Positions 1 through 6,722 of a stretch of 16,838 nucleotides of DNA are shown here, in pieces. The number at the start of each line of letters is the position of its first letter. Within the stretch, counting starts at the first letter, position 1. The stretch is from Actinomycetes bacterium (GTDB lineage Bacteria; Actinomycetota; Acidimicrobiia; Acidimicrobiales; Bog-793): contig JAKACF010000027.1 in assembly GCA_021821585.1 (NCBI GenBank), positions 1 through 16,838 on the forward strand, in the 5' to 3' direction. Both the position numbers and the translations under genes were made by a program. The notes under the pieces were generated by a model. That model worked only from the letters and a program-made list of their open reading frames with translations, ran no database searches and was not told where the DNA came from.

Positions 1-1101
1 GTCGCCGCCGAACTTCCGCAGCGCCTCGGAGGCGAGGACGATGGCGACCATCGACTCGGCCACGACGCCCATGGCCGGCACGGCCATGACGTCGGTCCTC
101 TCCTTGAACGAGATCGTCGGCTCCTTCGAGGCGGTGTCGACGGTCTCGAGGACCGGGCGGTTCAGCGTGGCGAGCGGCTTCATGGCGGCCCGCAGCCAGA
201 CGAGGCCGCCGATCGAGATCCCGCCCTCGATGCCGCCGGCACGGTCGGTCCGCCTCAGGTACTCGCCCGTCGCCGGGTCGTAGTAGATGGCGTCGTGGGC
301 CTCCGATCCGCGGCGGGTCGAGACGGCGATGGCGTCGCCGATCTCGACCGCCTTCACCGCCTGGATCGACATGACCGCCTGGGCGAGGAGGCCGTCGAGC
401 TTGCGGTCGAAGTGGACGTGGCTGCCGAGGCCGACGGGGACGCCGTGGGCGAGCACCTCGGCCGTCCCCCCGAGCGAGTCGCCGGCCTTGGCTGCCGCCT
501 TCACCTCGGCCACCATCTGCTCCTCGGCGACCGGGTCGAGACAGCGCACCGGCGAGGCGTCGATCCGGTCGAGGTCCCCCGGCCCGGGCCGGAGGAAGCC
601 CTCGACCCGGGCGGTGCCGATGGCGACGACGTGGCTCACGACGGCGATCCCGATTTCGGCCACGAGCGCCTTCGCGAACGCGCCGGCCGCCACGCGGGCG
701 GCCGTCTCGCGGGCCGAGGCCCGCTCGAGGACGTCCCTCGCGTCAGAGAAGCCGTACTTCTGCATGCCCGCAAGATCGGCGTGCCCCGGGCGTGGCGCCG
801 TGAGCGGCGCGGCGGGCCGGCCGGGGGCGGGCGACATCTCCTCGGCCCACTTCGGCCACTCGCTGTTGGCGATCTCGACCGCCACGGGCGAGCCGAGCGT
901 CCGGCCGTGGCGGACGCCGCCGAGGAGGGTCACCTCGTCCTGCTCGAAGCGCATCCTCGGCCCGCGGCCGTAGCCGAGGCGGCGCCGGGCGAGCTCGTGG
1001 CGGACCTGCTCGGCCGTCACCGGGAGGCCGGCCGGCAGCCCCTCCACGACGACGACGAGGCCTTTCCCGTGCGACTCGCCGGCGGTGAGGAAGCGCAACA
1101 T
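1..1101 (-). CDS. aroC: Chorismate synthase (3' end beyond window)
   Basis: Catalyses the last common step of the shikimate pathway, EPSP to chorismate, using reduced FMN in the cytosol. The 367 visible residues start MLRFLTAGESHGKG, with the family's GESHG signature at residues 8-12. A second signature (SARETAARVAAGA) lies near residues 128-140, and the late ERTDVMAVPAMG block near residue 332 carries the R-T-D pattern. The reading frame runs to the first base of the window with no stop. Since the family is about 360-400 residues, only a short tail is missing. The ATG at 1101 is preceded by a -10-like TACCGT with a 6-nt gap and no Shine-Dalgarno, which suggests a leaderless message. It is divergent from the hydrolase at 1177. 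aroK and aroB often follow aroC, but the window ends before they could be seen. The family call is secure. Confidence 0.97.
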   Translation of the reverse strand, partial: MLRFLTAGESHGKGLVVVVEGLPAGLPVTAEQVRHELARRRLGYGRGPRMRFEQDEVTLLGGVRHGRTLGSPVAVEIANSEWPKWAEEMSPAPGRPAAPLTAPRPGHADLAGMQKYGFSDARDVLERASARETAARVAAGAFAKALVAEIGIAVVSHVVAIGTARVEGFLRPGPGDLDRIDASPVRCLDPVAEEQMVAEVKAAAKAGDSLGGTAEVLAHGVPVGLGSHVHFDRKLDGLLAQAVMSIQAVKAVEIGDAIAVSTRRGSEAHDAIYYDPATGEYLRRTDRAGGIEGGISIGGLVWLRAAMKPLATLNRPVLETVDTASKEPTISFKERTDVMAVPAMGVVAESMVAIVLASEALRKFGGD

Positions 1102-1107
1102 GGCCCA

Positions 1108-1113
1108 ACGGTA
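1108..1113 (-). promoter_or_regulatory. Candidate leaderless -10 element of aroC
   Basis: On the minus strand TACCGT sits 6 nt before the ATG of aroC, and no ribosome-binding site separates them. The TAnnnT pattern at this distance puts the transcript start at or next to the start codon. The same geometry recurs at several other genes in the window. No convincing -35 was found. Confidence 0.45.
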
Positions 1114-1147
1114 CTTCGGCGGCGGAGGGCCGCCCGCCAGGGGCCAC

Positions 1148-1153
1148 TAGCCT
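1148..1153 (+). promoter_or_regulatory. Candidate -10 element of the hydrolase gene
   Basis: TAGCCT lies 23 nt before the GTG start of the dienelactone-hydrolase-like gene. A Shine-Dalgarno-like GGGAGGT at 1168-1174 lies between them, so this message would have a short normal leader, unlike its divergent neighbour aroC. The call rests on the hexamer and its position only. Confidence 0.3.
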
Positions 1154-1176
1154 CGCCCCGCGAGAAGGGAGGTCCC

Positions 1177-1914
1177 GTGGCAGGAGAAGACGAGGTCGGC
1201 GCCACCCGCACGATCGAGCTCACGACGACCGACGGGCCGATGGCGCTCTACGAGGTCGAGGCGAAAGGCGGCGAGTCCCGCCGGGCGGTCATCGTCATCC
1301 AGGAGGCCTTCGGCGTGAACGATCACATCGAGGACGTCACGCGGCGCTTCGCGGCGGCCGGCTACCACGCCGTGGCGCCCCACCTGTTCCACCGCAGCGG
1401 CGGCGGCACCATCTCCTACGACCGCTACGACCTCGTCGCCCCGCACTTCGCAGCCATGAGCGACGAGGGCATCCTCGTCGACCTCGACGCCACCCTGGAG
1501 CACGTCTCGGGGGCGGGCTTCACCCCTGAGCGGACCGGGCTCGTCGGCTTCTGCATGGGCGGCCGGGTGAGCTTCCTGGCGGCGGTCGAGCGCCGCCTCG
1601 GGGCGGCGGTCGGCTTCTACGGCGGCGGGATCCTGAAGGGCCGCTCCGAGCGGCTCCGGCCGCTCGGCCAGCGGGCCGGCGAGCTCCAGACGCCGTGGCT
1701 CGGGCTCTTCGGCGACGAGGACGCCTCGATCCCCGTCGAGGAGGTCGAGGAGCTCCGCCGCCTCCTCGCCGACGCCCCGGTCGAGACCGAGATCGTCCGC
1801 TACCCCGGTGCCGGCCACGGCTTCCACTGCGACCGCCGGGACTCCTACCACGAGCCGTCCGCCCGCGACGCCTGGGAGCGGACGCTCGAGTGGTTCGACC
1901 GCTTCCTCGCCTGA
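1177..1914 (+). CDS. Dienelactone hydrolase family protein
   Basis: A 245-aa alpha/beta hydrolase. The family's type reaction is hydrolysis of dienelactones to maleylacetate, but many members have other or unknown ester or lactone substrates. The catalytic pattern is visible: the Q42-E43 segment that activates the nucleophile, Cys126 in GFCMGG, Asp180 or Asp182 in GDED, and His214 in GAGHGF. Cys rather than Ser as nucleophile is the hallmark of this family. The frame is open far upstream, but GTG at 1177 is the best start. It has GGGAGGT just before it and gives a family-typical length with strand beta-1 near the N-terminus. The gene stands alone between divergent aroC and convergent nfuA. 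No aromatic-degradation genes are nearby, so a role in chlorocatechol breakdown is not supported; a general hydrolase is more likely. Confidence 0.9.
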   Translation: MAGEDEVGATRTIELTTTDGPMALYEVEAKGGESRRAVIVIQEAFGVNDHIEDVTRRFAAAGYHAVAPHLFHRSGGGTISYDRYDLVAPHFAAMSDEGILVDLDATLEHVSGAGFTPERTGLVGFCMGGRVSFLAAVERRLGAAVGFYGGGILKGRSERLRPLGQRAGELQTPWLGLFGDEDASIPVEEVEELRRLLADAPVETEIVRYPGAGHGFHCDRRDSYHEPSARDAWERTLEWFDRFLA

Positions 1915-1952
1915 GGGGGCCGTCCTCTCCGCCTGAGGCTGCTTCTTCCTCC

Positions 1953-1966
1953 GCCGCCCGAGCGGC
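1953..1966. terminator. Weak hairpin between convergent hydrolase and nfuA
   Basis: GCCGC and GCGGC form a 5-bp stem around a CCGA loop in the 51-bp gap between two convergent genes. For the + strand gene it is followed by a short T-containing stretch (TACTTCTT). It overlaps the first base of the nfuA stop codon. The stem is short, so its function is uncertain. Confidence 0.3.
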
Positions 1967-2589
1967 TACTTCTTGGCCGACTCGTAGTAGGGGTTCGTGC
2001 CCGAGGCGTGGTCCGTCACGTCGACGACGGAGGTCACCTCCGGGACGGCCTCCTGGATGGCGACCGAGATGCCCTGGCTCAAGGTGACCGAGGCGAGGCC
2101 GCAGCCCTGGCAGCCACCGAGCATGCGGACGTAGGCCGTCCCCTCCTCGTAGGCGACGAGGTCGGCGAAGCCGCCGTGCATGGCGATCTGGGGGTTGACC
2201 TCCTCCTCGAGGATCTTCAGGATCCGCTGGGAGATCGGGTCCGACAGGTCGCTCTCGGGCGCCGGGCGCGAGCCGGGCGGGGTGTTCGGGTTCAGCATGA
2301 CGAGCCCGGTCTCGCCGTTGTTCTCCCCGACGTCCAAGGTGGCGCCCTGCATGCGGTCGACGCTGCTCGAGACGACGACGACGCTGAGGCCGCCGTCCTC
2401 GGTGACGGCGTCGCCCGGCGAGGCGTCGGAGGCCTGCTGGAACCACATGTCGTAGGTGTAGGCGCCGTTCGCCGTCCCGTTGATCTCGAGGAAGAGGGCG
2501 AGCGACTCCGGGCTCTCCTCGTTGCCCCGGATGGCGAGCACCATCTCCCGGGCGGCATCTGACACTCTGAGCACGCCGGCTTCGGCCAT
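1966..2589 (-). CDS. nfuA: NfuA-like Fe-S cluster carrier (A-type-like plus NifU C-terminal domain)
   Basis: A 207-aa cytosolic protein that probably receives a [4Fe-4S] cluster and passes it to apo-proteins. Residues about 5-100 resemble the HesB/IscA (A-type) fold but lack its cysteines, as in E. coli NfuA. Residues about 117-190 are a NifU C-terminal domain with the cluster-binding GGCQGCG motif (Cys160 and Cys163). These are the only two cysteines in the protein, so a cluster would have to sit at a dimer interface, as is known for the family. Total length fits NfuA (191 aa in E. coli). The start ATG at 2589 has TAGCCT six bases upstream and no Shine-Dalgarno. It is divergent from the radical SAM cassette, whose enzyme needs a [4Fe-4S] cluster; a functional tie is possible but not shown. 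Confidence 0.88.
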   Translation of the reverse strand: MAEAGVLRVSDAAREMVLAIRGNEESPESLALFLEINGTANGAYTYDMWFQQASDASPGDAVTEDGGLSVVVVSSSVDRMQGATLDVGENNGETGLVMLNPNTPPGSRPAPESDLSDPISQRILKILEEEVNPQIAMHGGFADLVAYEEGTAYVRMLGGCQGCGLASVTLSQGISVAIQEAVPEVTSVVDVTDHASGTNPYYESAKK

Positions 2590-2595
2590 GGCCCA

Positions 2596-2601
2596 AGGCT
2601 A
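2596..2601 (-). promoter_or_regulatory. Candidate leaderless -10 element of nfuA
   Basis: TAGCCT on the minus strand lies 6 nt before the ATG of nfuA. The bases between hexamer and ATG (TGGGCC) are the same as at aroC, so the two genes share an identical 10-base stretch, TTGGGCCATG, across the start. This supports a common leaderless promoter type. Confidence 0.5.
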
Positions 2602-2650
2602 ACCCGTCGCGGCCGGCGCCGTCCCGGCCGGAGCCGCCCGCCGGCGGGTG

Positions 2651-2656
2651 CATCAT
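2651..2656 (+). promoter_or_regulatory. Candidate leaderless -10 element of the ATP-grasp cassette
   Basis: CATCAT lies 6 nt before GTG 2663. It keeps the A at position 2 and T at position 6 of the -10 consensus but lacks the first T, so it is a weak match. Its spacing agrees with the other leaderless candidates and favours GTG 2663 over the in-frame GTG at 2648. Confidence 0.3.
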
Positions 2657-2662
2657 GTCGAG

Positions 2663-3922
2663 GTGGCGACCGCCCTGTTGATCCTGCCGACGGGCACCTA
2701 CCGGGCAGAGGAGTACCTGGCAGCCGCCGCCCGCCTCGGCCTCGAGGTCGTCACGGCCTCCGAGCGGACCCAGGCGCTCGCCAGGCAGATGGGTGACCGC
2801 TTCCTCGAGGTGCCCATCGAGGACCCGGCCGCCGCCGCCGAGGCGATCGTCGCCCATGCCGGGCGCATCCACCTCGACGCCGTCGTCGCCGTCGACGACC
2901 AGGGCCTGCTCGCCGCCGCCCTCGCCGCCGACCGGCTCGGGCTCCGCCACAACCCGGTCGGCGCCGTCCGGCTCACCCGCGACAAGGCCGGCATGCGCCG
3001 CGCCCTCGAGGCGGCCGGCGTCCCCCAGCCGGACTTCGTCATCGTCGAGCCCGGGTCGCCGGCCGGGGTGGCGGACGCCGCCTCGCTGCTCGGCCCGCCC
3101 GTCGTCGTGAAGGCCTGCTCGCTCTCGGGCTCGCGGGGGGTCATCCGGGCGGACTCCCCGCCCGAGGCCGCCCGGGCGGCCGAGCGGGTCCGCGCCATCC
3201 TGGCGGACGAGGGCGAGCCGCCCCGGGCCCCGCTCGTGGTCGAGCGCTTCGTCGGCGGCCCCGAGGTGGCCCTCGAGGGGGTGCTGTCGGGGGGAGAGCT
3301 CGACGTCGTCGCCGTCTTCGACAAGCCGGAGCCGCTCGAGGGACCGTACTTCGAGGAGACGATCTACGTGGCTCCGACCGCCCTCGACGACGAGTCGGCC
3401 GCCGCCGTCGAGGAGGCGGCCCGACGGGCGGTGGCGGCGCTCGGGCTCACCGACGGCCCGGTGCACGCCGAGCTGAGGGTCCCCCGCCGCGGCGAGGCGA
3501 GGGTCCTCGAGCTGGCGGCCCGGACCATCGGCGGCCGCTGCTCGAAGGCGCTCGCCCTCCCGGGCGGCGCCAGCCTGGAGGAGCTGATCCTCGCCCGGGC
3601 GATCGGCCTCGCCGGCCCCGAGCCCCGCCTGGCGGGCCCGGCCGGGGTCCTCATGATCCCGATCCCGCGAACGGGCGTGCTCCGCCGCGTCCACCACACC
3701 GAGGAGGTGCGGCGCCTCCGCCACGTCACCGGCGTCGAGGTGACGGTCCCCGAGGGCCGGGTCGTGAGGGCCCTCCCCGAGGGCGACCGCTACCTCGGCT
3801 TCGTCTTCGCGGCGGCGCCCGAGCGGGAGCTCGTCGAGACGGCGCTGCGGGCCGCCCGGGACGCCCTCGAGGTCGAGATCGACGAGGCCGGGCCGGGCGC
3901 CACGGTTATCCTGCCCCGGTGA
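2663..3922 (+). CDS. ATP-grasp carboxylate-amine ligase-like protein
   Basis: A 419-aa ATP-grasp enzyme. These activate a carboxylate as an acyl-phosphate and join it to an amine or another nucleophile; the substrates here are unknown. Residues about 1-95 form a pre-ATP-grasp Rossmann-like domain (MATALLILPTGTYR; VDDQG near 78). The central grasp starts at RLTRDKAGMRRAL near 103, has VVVKACSLSGSRGV with Lys150, and VERFVGGPEVALEG near 193-206. The Mg-binding pair is Glu270 (VHAEL) and Glu283 (LELAAR). The C-terminal part (IPIPRTGVLRRV, near 332-343) resembles the C-terminal domain of L-amino acid ligases. The alternative start GTG 2648 adds five residues; 2663 fits the fold edge and the promoter spacing. 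The stop overlaps the radical SAM gene by 4 bp (GTGA), so translation is probably coupled. Biotin carboxylase-like or phosphoribosylamine-glycine ligase-like activity cannot be excluded, but lack of partner domains argues against both. Confidence 0.85.
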   Translation: MATALLILPTGTYRAEEYLAAAARLGLEVVTASERTQALARQMGDRFLEVPIEDPAAAAEAIVAHAGRIHLDAVVAVDDQGLLAAALAADRLGLRHNPVGAVRLTRDKAGMRRALEAAGVPQPDFVIVEPGSPAGVADAASLLGPPVVVKACSLSGSRGVIRADSPPEAARAAERVRAILADEGEPPRAPLVVERFVGGPEVALEGVLSGGELDVVAVFDKPEPLEGPYFEETIYVAPTALDDESAAAVEEAARRAVAALGLTDGPVHAELRVPRRGEARVLELAARTIGGRCSKALALPGGASLEELILARAIGLAGPEPRLAGPAGVLMIPIPRTGVLRRVHHTEEVRRLRHVTGVEVTVPEGRVVRALPEGDRYLGFVFAAAPERELVETALRAARDALEVEIDEAGPGATVILPR

Positions 3923-5352
3923 AGGTCCTCCTCCTCTCCACCTACGAGCTCGGCCACCAGCCCGCCGGCCTGGCGTCCCTCGCCGGCGTGGTCGCTCGGG
4001 CCCGGCACGAGGTGACCGTCGCCGACCTCTCCCTCGGGGGCTTCGCCCTCTCCTCGGCCTCTCCTGTCGAGGCGGTCGTCTTCTCGGTCCCCATGCACAC
4101 CGCTACCGAGCTCGCCCTCGAGGCGGCCGCCGCCATCGTGGCGGAGGGGCGGCGGCCGCGCCTCGGCTTCGTCGGGCTGTACGCGCCGGCGCTCGCCTCC
4201 CATCCCCTGCTCGGCGCCGGCGACCTGCTCGTCGCCGGCGAGAGCGGGGACGCCGTGGTCGCCTGGCTGGCAGCCGCCCGGCCGGTCGCCGAAGGAAGGC
4301 CCGAGGTCGTCGTCGAGCTCGGGCGACCCGTGCTCGAGCCCACGCCGCCGCCGCGGCGGGAGCTGCTCCCGGCCCTCGGGCGCTACGCCAGCTACTCGGG
4401 AGGGGGCCGGAGCGGTCCGGCCGCCAGCGTCGAGGCCTCCCGCGGCTGCAACCACCGCTGCCGGCACTGCCCCGTGGCGGCGGTCTACAAGGGGCGCTCG
4501 CGGGCCGTCCCGGCCGACAGCGTGCTGGCCGACATCGACCAGGTGGTGGAGATGGGGGCGTCGCACGTCAGCTTCTCCGACCCCGACTTCCTGAACCGCC
4601 CCGCCCACGCCATGGCCGTCGCCGGCGCCCTGCACGACCGGCACCCGTCGCTGAGCTTCGACGCCACCGTGAAGGTCGAGCACCTCCTCCGCCACCGCCG
4701 GCTCGTCCCGGAGCTGGCGGCCCTCGGCCTCAGCTTCGTCGTCTCGGCCTTCGAGTCGAGAGACGACGCCGTGCTGGCCCGCCTCGACAAGGGGCACGTC
4801 GCCGCCGAGGAGGAGCAGGCGGTCGCGATCCTGAGGGCGGCCGGGGTGGAGGTCCGTCCCTCCTGGCTGCCGTTCACGCCCTGGACCACCCTCGAGTCGG
4901 TCGCCGCCCTCCTCGAGTTCAGCGCCCGGGCGGACCTCGTCTCGAGCACGGACCCCGTCCAGTACTCGATCCGCCTCCTCCTCCCCCACGGCTCGCTCCT
5001 CCTCGAGGACCCGGACCCCGTCCTCGCCGGCGCCCTCCGGGCCGCCTCGGGCGTCGCCTCGCCGGCGACGAGCCGCCCCTGGCGCCACGCCGAGCCCGCC
5101 CTCGACGAGCTGCAGTCCGCCCTCGCCGGCCTCGTCGAGGCGGCCGACGCCGAGCACGCCCCGCCAGAGGAGACCTTCGCCGGGCTCTGGCGGCTCGTCC
5201 GCGACGCCGGCGCCCCGCTCGCCGGGGAGCCCCCCGGGCCCGACCCTGCACTGCGCAGCCCCCTCGAGGGCGAGCGGCCGCACCTCTCCGAGGCGTGGTT
5301 CTGCTGCGCCGAGCCGACCGGGGCTCAGCTCGAGCTCGTCTGGAACCGGTGA
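3919..5352 (+). CDS. CCAEP-tail radical SAM protein
   Basis: A 477-aa radical S-adenosylmethionine enzyme, middle gene of a coupled triplet. Residues 1-125 look like the Rossmann-type B12-binding-like domain common in this superfamily, but no DxHxxG cobalamin motif is visible. The CxxxCxxC motif that holds the [4Fe-4S] cluster is Cys177, Cys181 and Cys184 (SRGCNHRCRHCP), followed by the radical SAM barrel to about residue 360, with SFSDPDF near 218 and SAFES near 276. The C-terminus carries FCCAEP (Cys462-Cys463), a vicinal Cys pair that matches my memory of a family named CUAEP/CCAEP-tail radical SAM proteins, in which some members have selenocysteine at the second position. This one has a plain TGC codon, so it is the Cys form. 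The GTG start overlaps the upstream stop (GTGA), and the stop overlaps the next start (TGATG). The substrate is unknown. Confidence 0.88.
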   Translation: MKVLLLSTYELGHQPAGLASLAGVVARARHEVTVADLSLGGFALSSASPVEAVVFSVPMHTATELALEAAAAIVAEGRRPRLGFVGLYAPALASHPLLGAGDLLVAGESGDAVVAWLAAARPVAEGRPEVVVELGRPVLEPTPPPRRELLPALGRYASYSGGGRSGPAASVEASRGCNHRCRHCPVAAVYKGRSRAVPADSVLADIDQVVEMGASHVSFSDPDFLNRPAHAMAVAGALHDRHPSLSFDATVKVEHLLRHRRLVPELAALGLSFVVSAFESRDDAVLARLDKGHVAAEEEQAVAILRAAGVEVRPSWLPFTPWTTLESVAALLEFSARADLVSSTDPVQYSIRLLLPHGSLLLEDPDPVLAGALRAASGVASPATSRPWRHAEPALDELQSALAGLVEAADAEHAPPEETFAGLWRLVRDAGAPLAGEPPGPDPALRSPLEGERPHLSEAWFCCAEPTGAQLELVWNR

Positions 5353-6131
5353 TGGCGGCACCACGGCGCCGGCCGGCCGCCGAGGCCGTCGGCGGCCTCG
5401 AGGGCGCCCATGAGTGGCTGAGCCTCGAGGACCCCGACGAGGACCGCACGTGGCTCCTCGACGTGACCTTCCTCGAGAGCGGGTGGACCTGCCTGTTCCT
5501 CAACGGCTGCCAGGGCGTGCTCACCGGCCCGGCCGCCGACCTCGAGCAGGGGTGCTGCTCCTACGGCGCCCACTTCACCGGCGAGGAGGACGCCGAGCGG
5601 GTCGAGACCGCCGCCCTCACCCTCACGGCCGAGCAGTGGCAGTTCGCCAAGAAGGGGAGGCGCAAGTCCGGCGTGCTCCGGCGGGACTCCGACGGGGACC
5701 TCGTCACCCGGCTCGTGGAGGGCGCCTGCATCTTCTTGAACCGGCCGGGGTTCCCGGGCGGCGCCGGCTGCGCCCTGCACCGGGCGGCGCTCGAGCGGGG
5801 CGTCGAGCCGCTCGAGCTGAAGCCGGATGTCTGCTGGCAGCTACCGCTCCGGCGCGTCGACGAGGTCGCCGCCGACGGGCACGTCACCACGAAGGTCACC
5901 GAGTGGACGCGCCGCGACTGGGGGCCGGGAGGGGAGGAGTTCCACTGGTGGTGCACCGAGGCGCCGGAGGCCTTCTCCTCCCGGCGCCCGGTCTTCGAGA
6001 CCATGCGGGCCGAGCTCGTGGCACTCTGCGGCGAAGCGGTCTACACGAAGCTCCGGCGCTATCTCGAGGCCCGCCGCAGCCGGCCGGTGCGCCTCGCCCA
6101 TCCCGCCGTGAAGAGGACGGCCGCTCAGTAG
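5352..6131 (+). CDS. Cys-rich YkgJ/DUF3109-like protein
   Basis: A 259-aa soluble protein, third gene of the ATP-grasp/radical SAM cassette. Nine cysteines lie at 47, 53, 68, 69, 126, 140, 161, 201 and 226. The arrangement (TCLFLNGCQ, GCCSYGAHF, GACIFLN, GCALHRAALERG, KPDVCWQLPLRR) recalls the YkgJ/DUF3109 group of putative zinc- or iron-binding cysteine cluster proteins, where spaced Cys end in a C-x-x-(F/L)-P-L segment. Metal binding is inferred from this, and the function is unknown. The ATG overlaps the radical SAM stop by one base (TGATG), so it is likely co-translated. Residues 182-210 (EWTRRDWGPGGEEFHWWCTE) are unusually rich in Trp. Its end overlaps the convergent small zinc-ribbon gene by 7 bp. 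The family call is moderate; membership in the operon is strong. Confidence 0.7.
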   Translation: MAAPRRRPAAEAVGGLEGAHEWLSLEDPDEDRTWLLDVTFLESGWTCLFLNGCQGVLTGPAADLEQGCCSYGAHFTGEEDAERVETAALTLTAEQWQFAKKGRRKSGVLRRDSDGDLVTRLVEGACIFLNRPGFPGGAGCALHRAALERGVEPLELKPDVCWQLPLRRVDEVAADGHVTTKVTEWTRRDWGPGGEEFHWWCTEAPEAFSSRRPVFETMRAELVALCGEAVYTKLRRYLEARRSRPVRLAHPAVKRTAAQ

Positions 6132-6301
6132 GCCGGGTCTTCTTCTTCCTCGTCCTCGAGCTCGTCGGAGTCGTGCAGGCACCAGGACGCGTGCGGCTCG
6201 TCGGGAGGTGCCCCGCACTCGGGGCAGGGCTCCGCGGTGACCTCGAAGGCGCGCTTGAGGCTCCGCGCCTCCTCAAATCGACGGTGACGTCCCTTCTTCA
6301 C
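6125..6301 (-). CDS. 58-aa zinc-ribbon-like protein with acidic tail
   Basis: A small reading frame that automated callers may miss. From GTG 6301 it reads MKKGRHRRFEEARSLKRAFE and then CPECGAPPDEPHASWCLHD, ending in a run of Asp/Glu before PAY. Cys26, Cys29, Cys41 and His43 give a plausible four-ligand zinc site. The basic N-terminus and acidic C-terminus give the protein two oppositely charged ends. GGGAG lies 6 nt before the GTG, and no other ATG, GTG or TTG occurs in frame before the upstream stop near 6404. The stop overlaps the convergent Cys-rich gene's end by 7 bp. Codon use with G/C third positions and the tidy zinc motif argue that it is real. Function is unknown; binding to RNA, DNA or a protein partner are all possible. 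Confidence 0.65.
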   Translation of the reverse strand: MKKGRHRRFEEARSLKRAFEVTAEPCPECGAPPDEPHASWCLHDSDELEDEEEEDPAY

Positions 6302-6470
6302 GAGCCGCTCCCAGGTGCCTGCATCCTGCCCCCGAACCGCGCAGCGCCCCTTGGTCCGATGCGCGGTCAGGCATCTCGGGCCACTGGCTTCGTGCTGCGG
6401 CCATCAGCATACCGCCAGGCAGGCCGCCCTCGCCCTCGCAACCGGGGCGACGGGTGGGCGGCCGCCCCGT

Positions 6471-6476
6471 TAGGGT
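6471..6476 (+). promoter_or_regulatory. Candidate leaderless -10 element of the 77-aa protein and GH13 gene
   Basis: TAGGGT lies 7 nt before ATG 6484, with no Shine-Dalgarno between them. This would drive a leaderless message for the 77-aa protein and the coupled alpha-glucosidase gene. No clear -35 was seen. Confidence 0.5.
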
Positions 6477-6483
6477 TGCGCCG

Positions 6484-6717
6484 ATGGCCGAGGAGTTCGA
6501 CCCCCAGGCGATGATCGACCGCTTCCGGGAGCGCGCGGCCGCCGTCCGCCGCCGCGGCCTGCCCCCGGTCGAGGGCCCCGAGCGCCAGCAGATCATGCGC
6601 CAGATGCAGCTCGACTTCCAGGACTTCGCCATGCTGGGCGACGCCGAGGGCGCGATCGAGGACGGGGTCCTCACCCTCCGGGTCGACCTCCGCCCCCGCC
6701 CGGCCGACGGCGCCTGA
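6484..6717 (+). CDS. Small hypothetical protein upstream of alpha-glucosidase
   Basis: A 77-aa soluble protein that I do not recognise. It is largely helical by eye, with a basic segment (FRERAAAVRRRGLPP, residues about 14-28) followed by QQIMRQMQLDFQDFAML and a short hydrophobic strand, GVLTLRVDL, near the C-terminus. There are no cysteines, signal peptide or membrane segments. ATG 6484 is chosen because TAGGGT stands 7 nt before it; the frame is open about 30 nt further up but offers no better start. Only 5 nt separate it from the GH13 gene, so the two are probably one operon. A regulator or accessory of the glucosidase is possible, but nothing in the sequence shows it. Confidence 0.7.
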   Translation: MAEEFDPQAMIDRFRERAAAVRRRGLPPVEGPERQQIMRQMQLDFQDFAMLGDAEGAIEDGVLTLRVDLRPRPADGA

Positions 6718-6722
6718 GCGAG

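Noticed and set aside
295..1176. An upstream extension of the hydrolase frame by 294 codons
   Set aside because: The extension is the shadow of aroC. A Shine-Dalgarno and family-typical N-terminus put the start at GTG 1177.
1520..3724. A 734-codon open frame on the minus strand crossing nfuA and the ATP-grasp gene
   Set aside because: It lies in the wrong frame across three well-supported genes and reads as Arg/Gly/Ala-rich low-complexity sequence.
5302..5352. A selenocysteine codon and SECIS element at the radical SAM tail
   Set aside because: Both tail residues are TGC cysteine codons, and the only in-frame TGA is the true stop that overlaps the next ATG.
3790..5364. A 524-codon minus-strand frame opposite the radical SAM gene
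   Set aside because: Shadow frame; the + strand has CxxxCxxC, conserved barrel blocks and coupled overlaps, and the minus frame has no recognisable domain.
6273..6404. A 43-codon minus-strand frame starting ATG 6404, with TATGCT just above it, possible leader peptide
   Set aside because: No Shine-Dalgarno, the hexamer is too close for a leaderless start, and its peptide (MAAARSQWPEMPDRAS...) shows no pattern. It overlaps the better supported zinc-ribbon gene.
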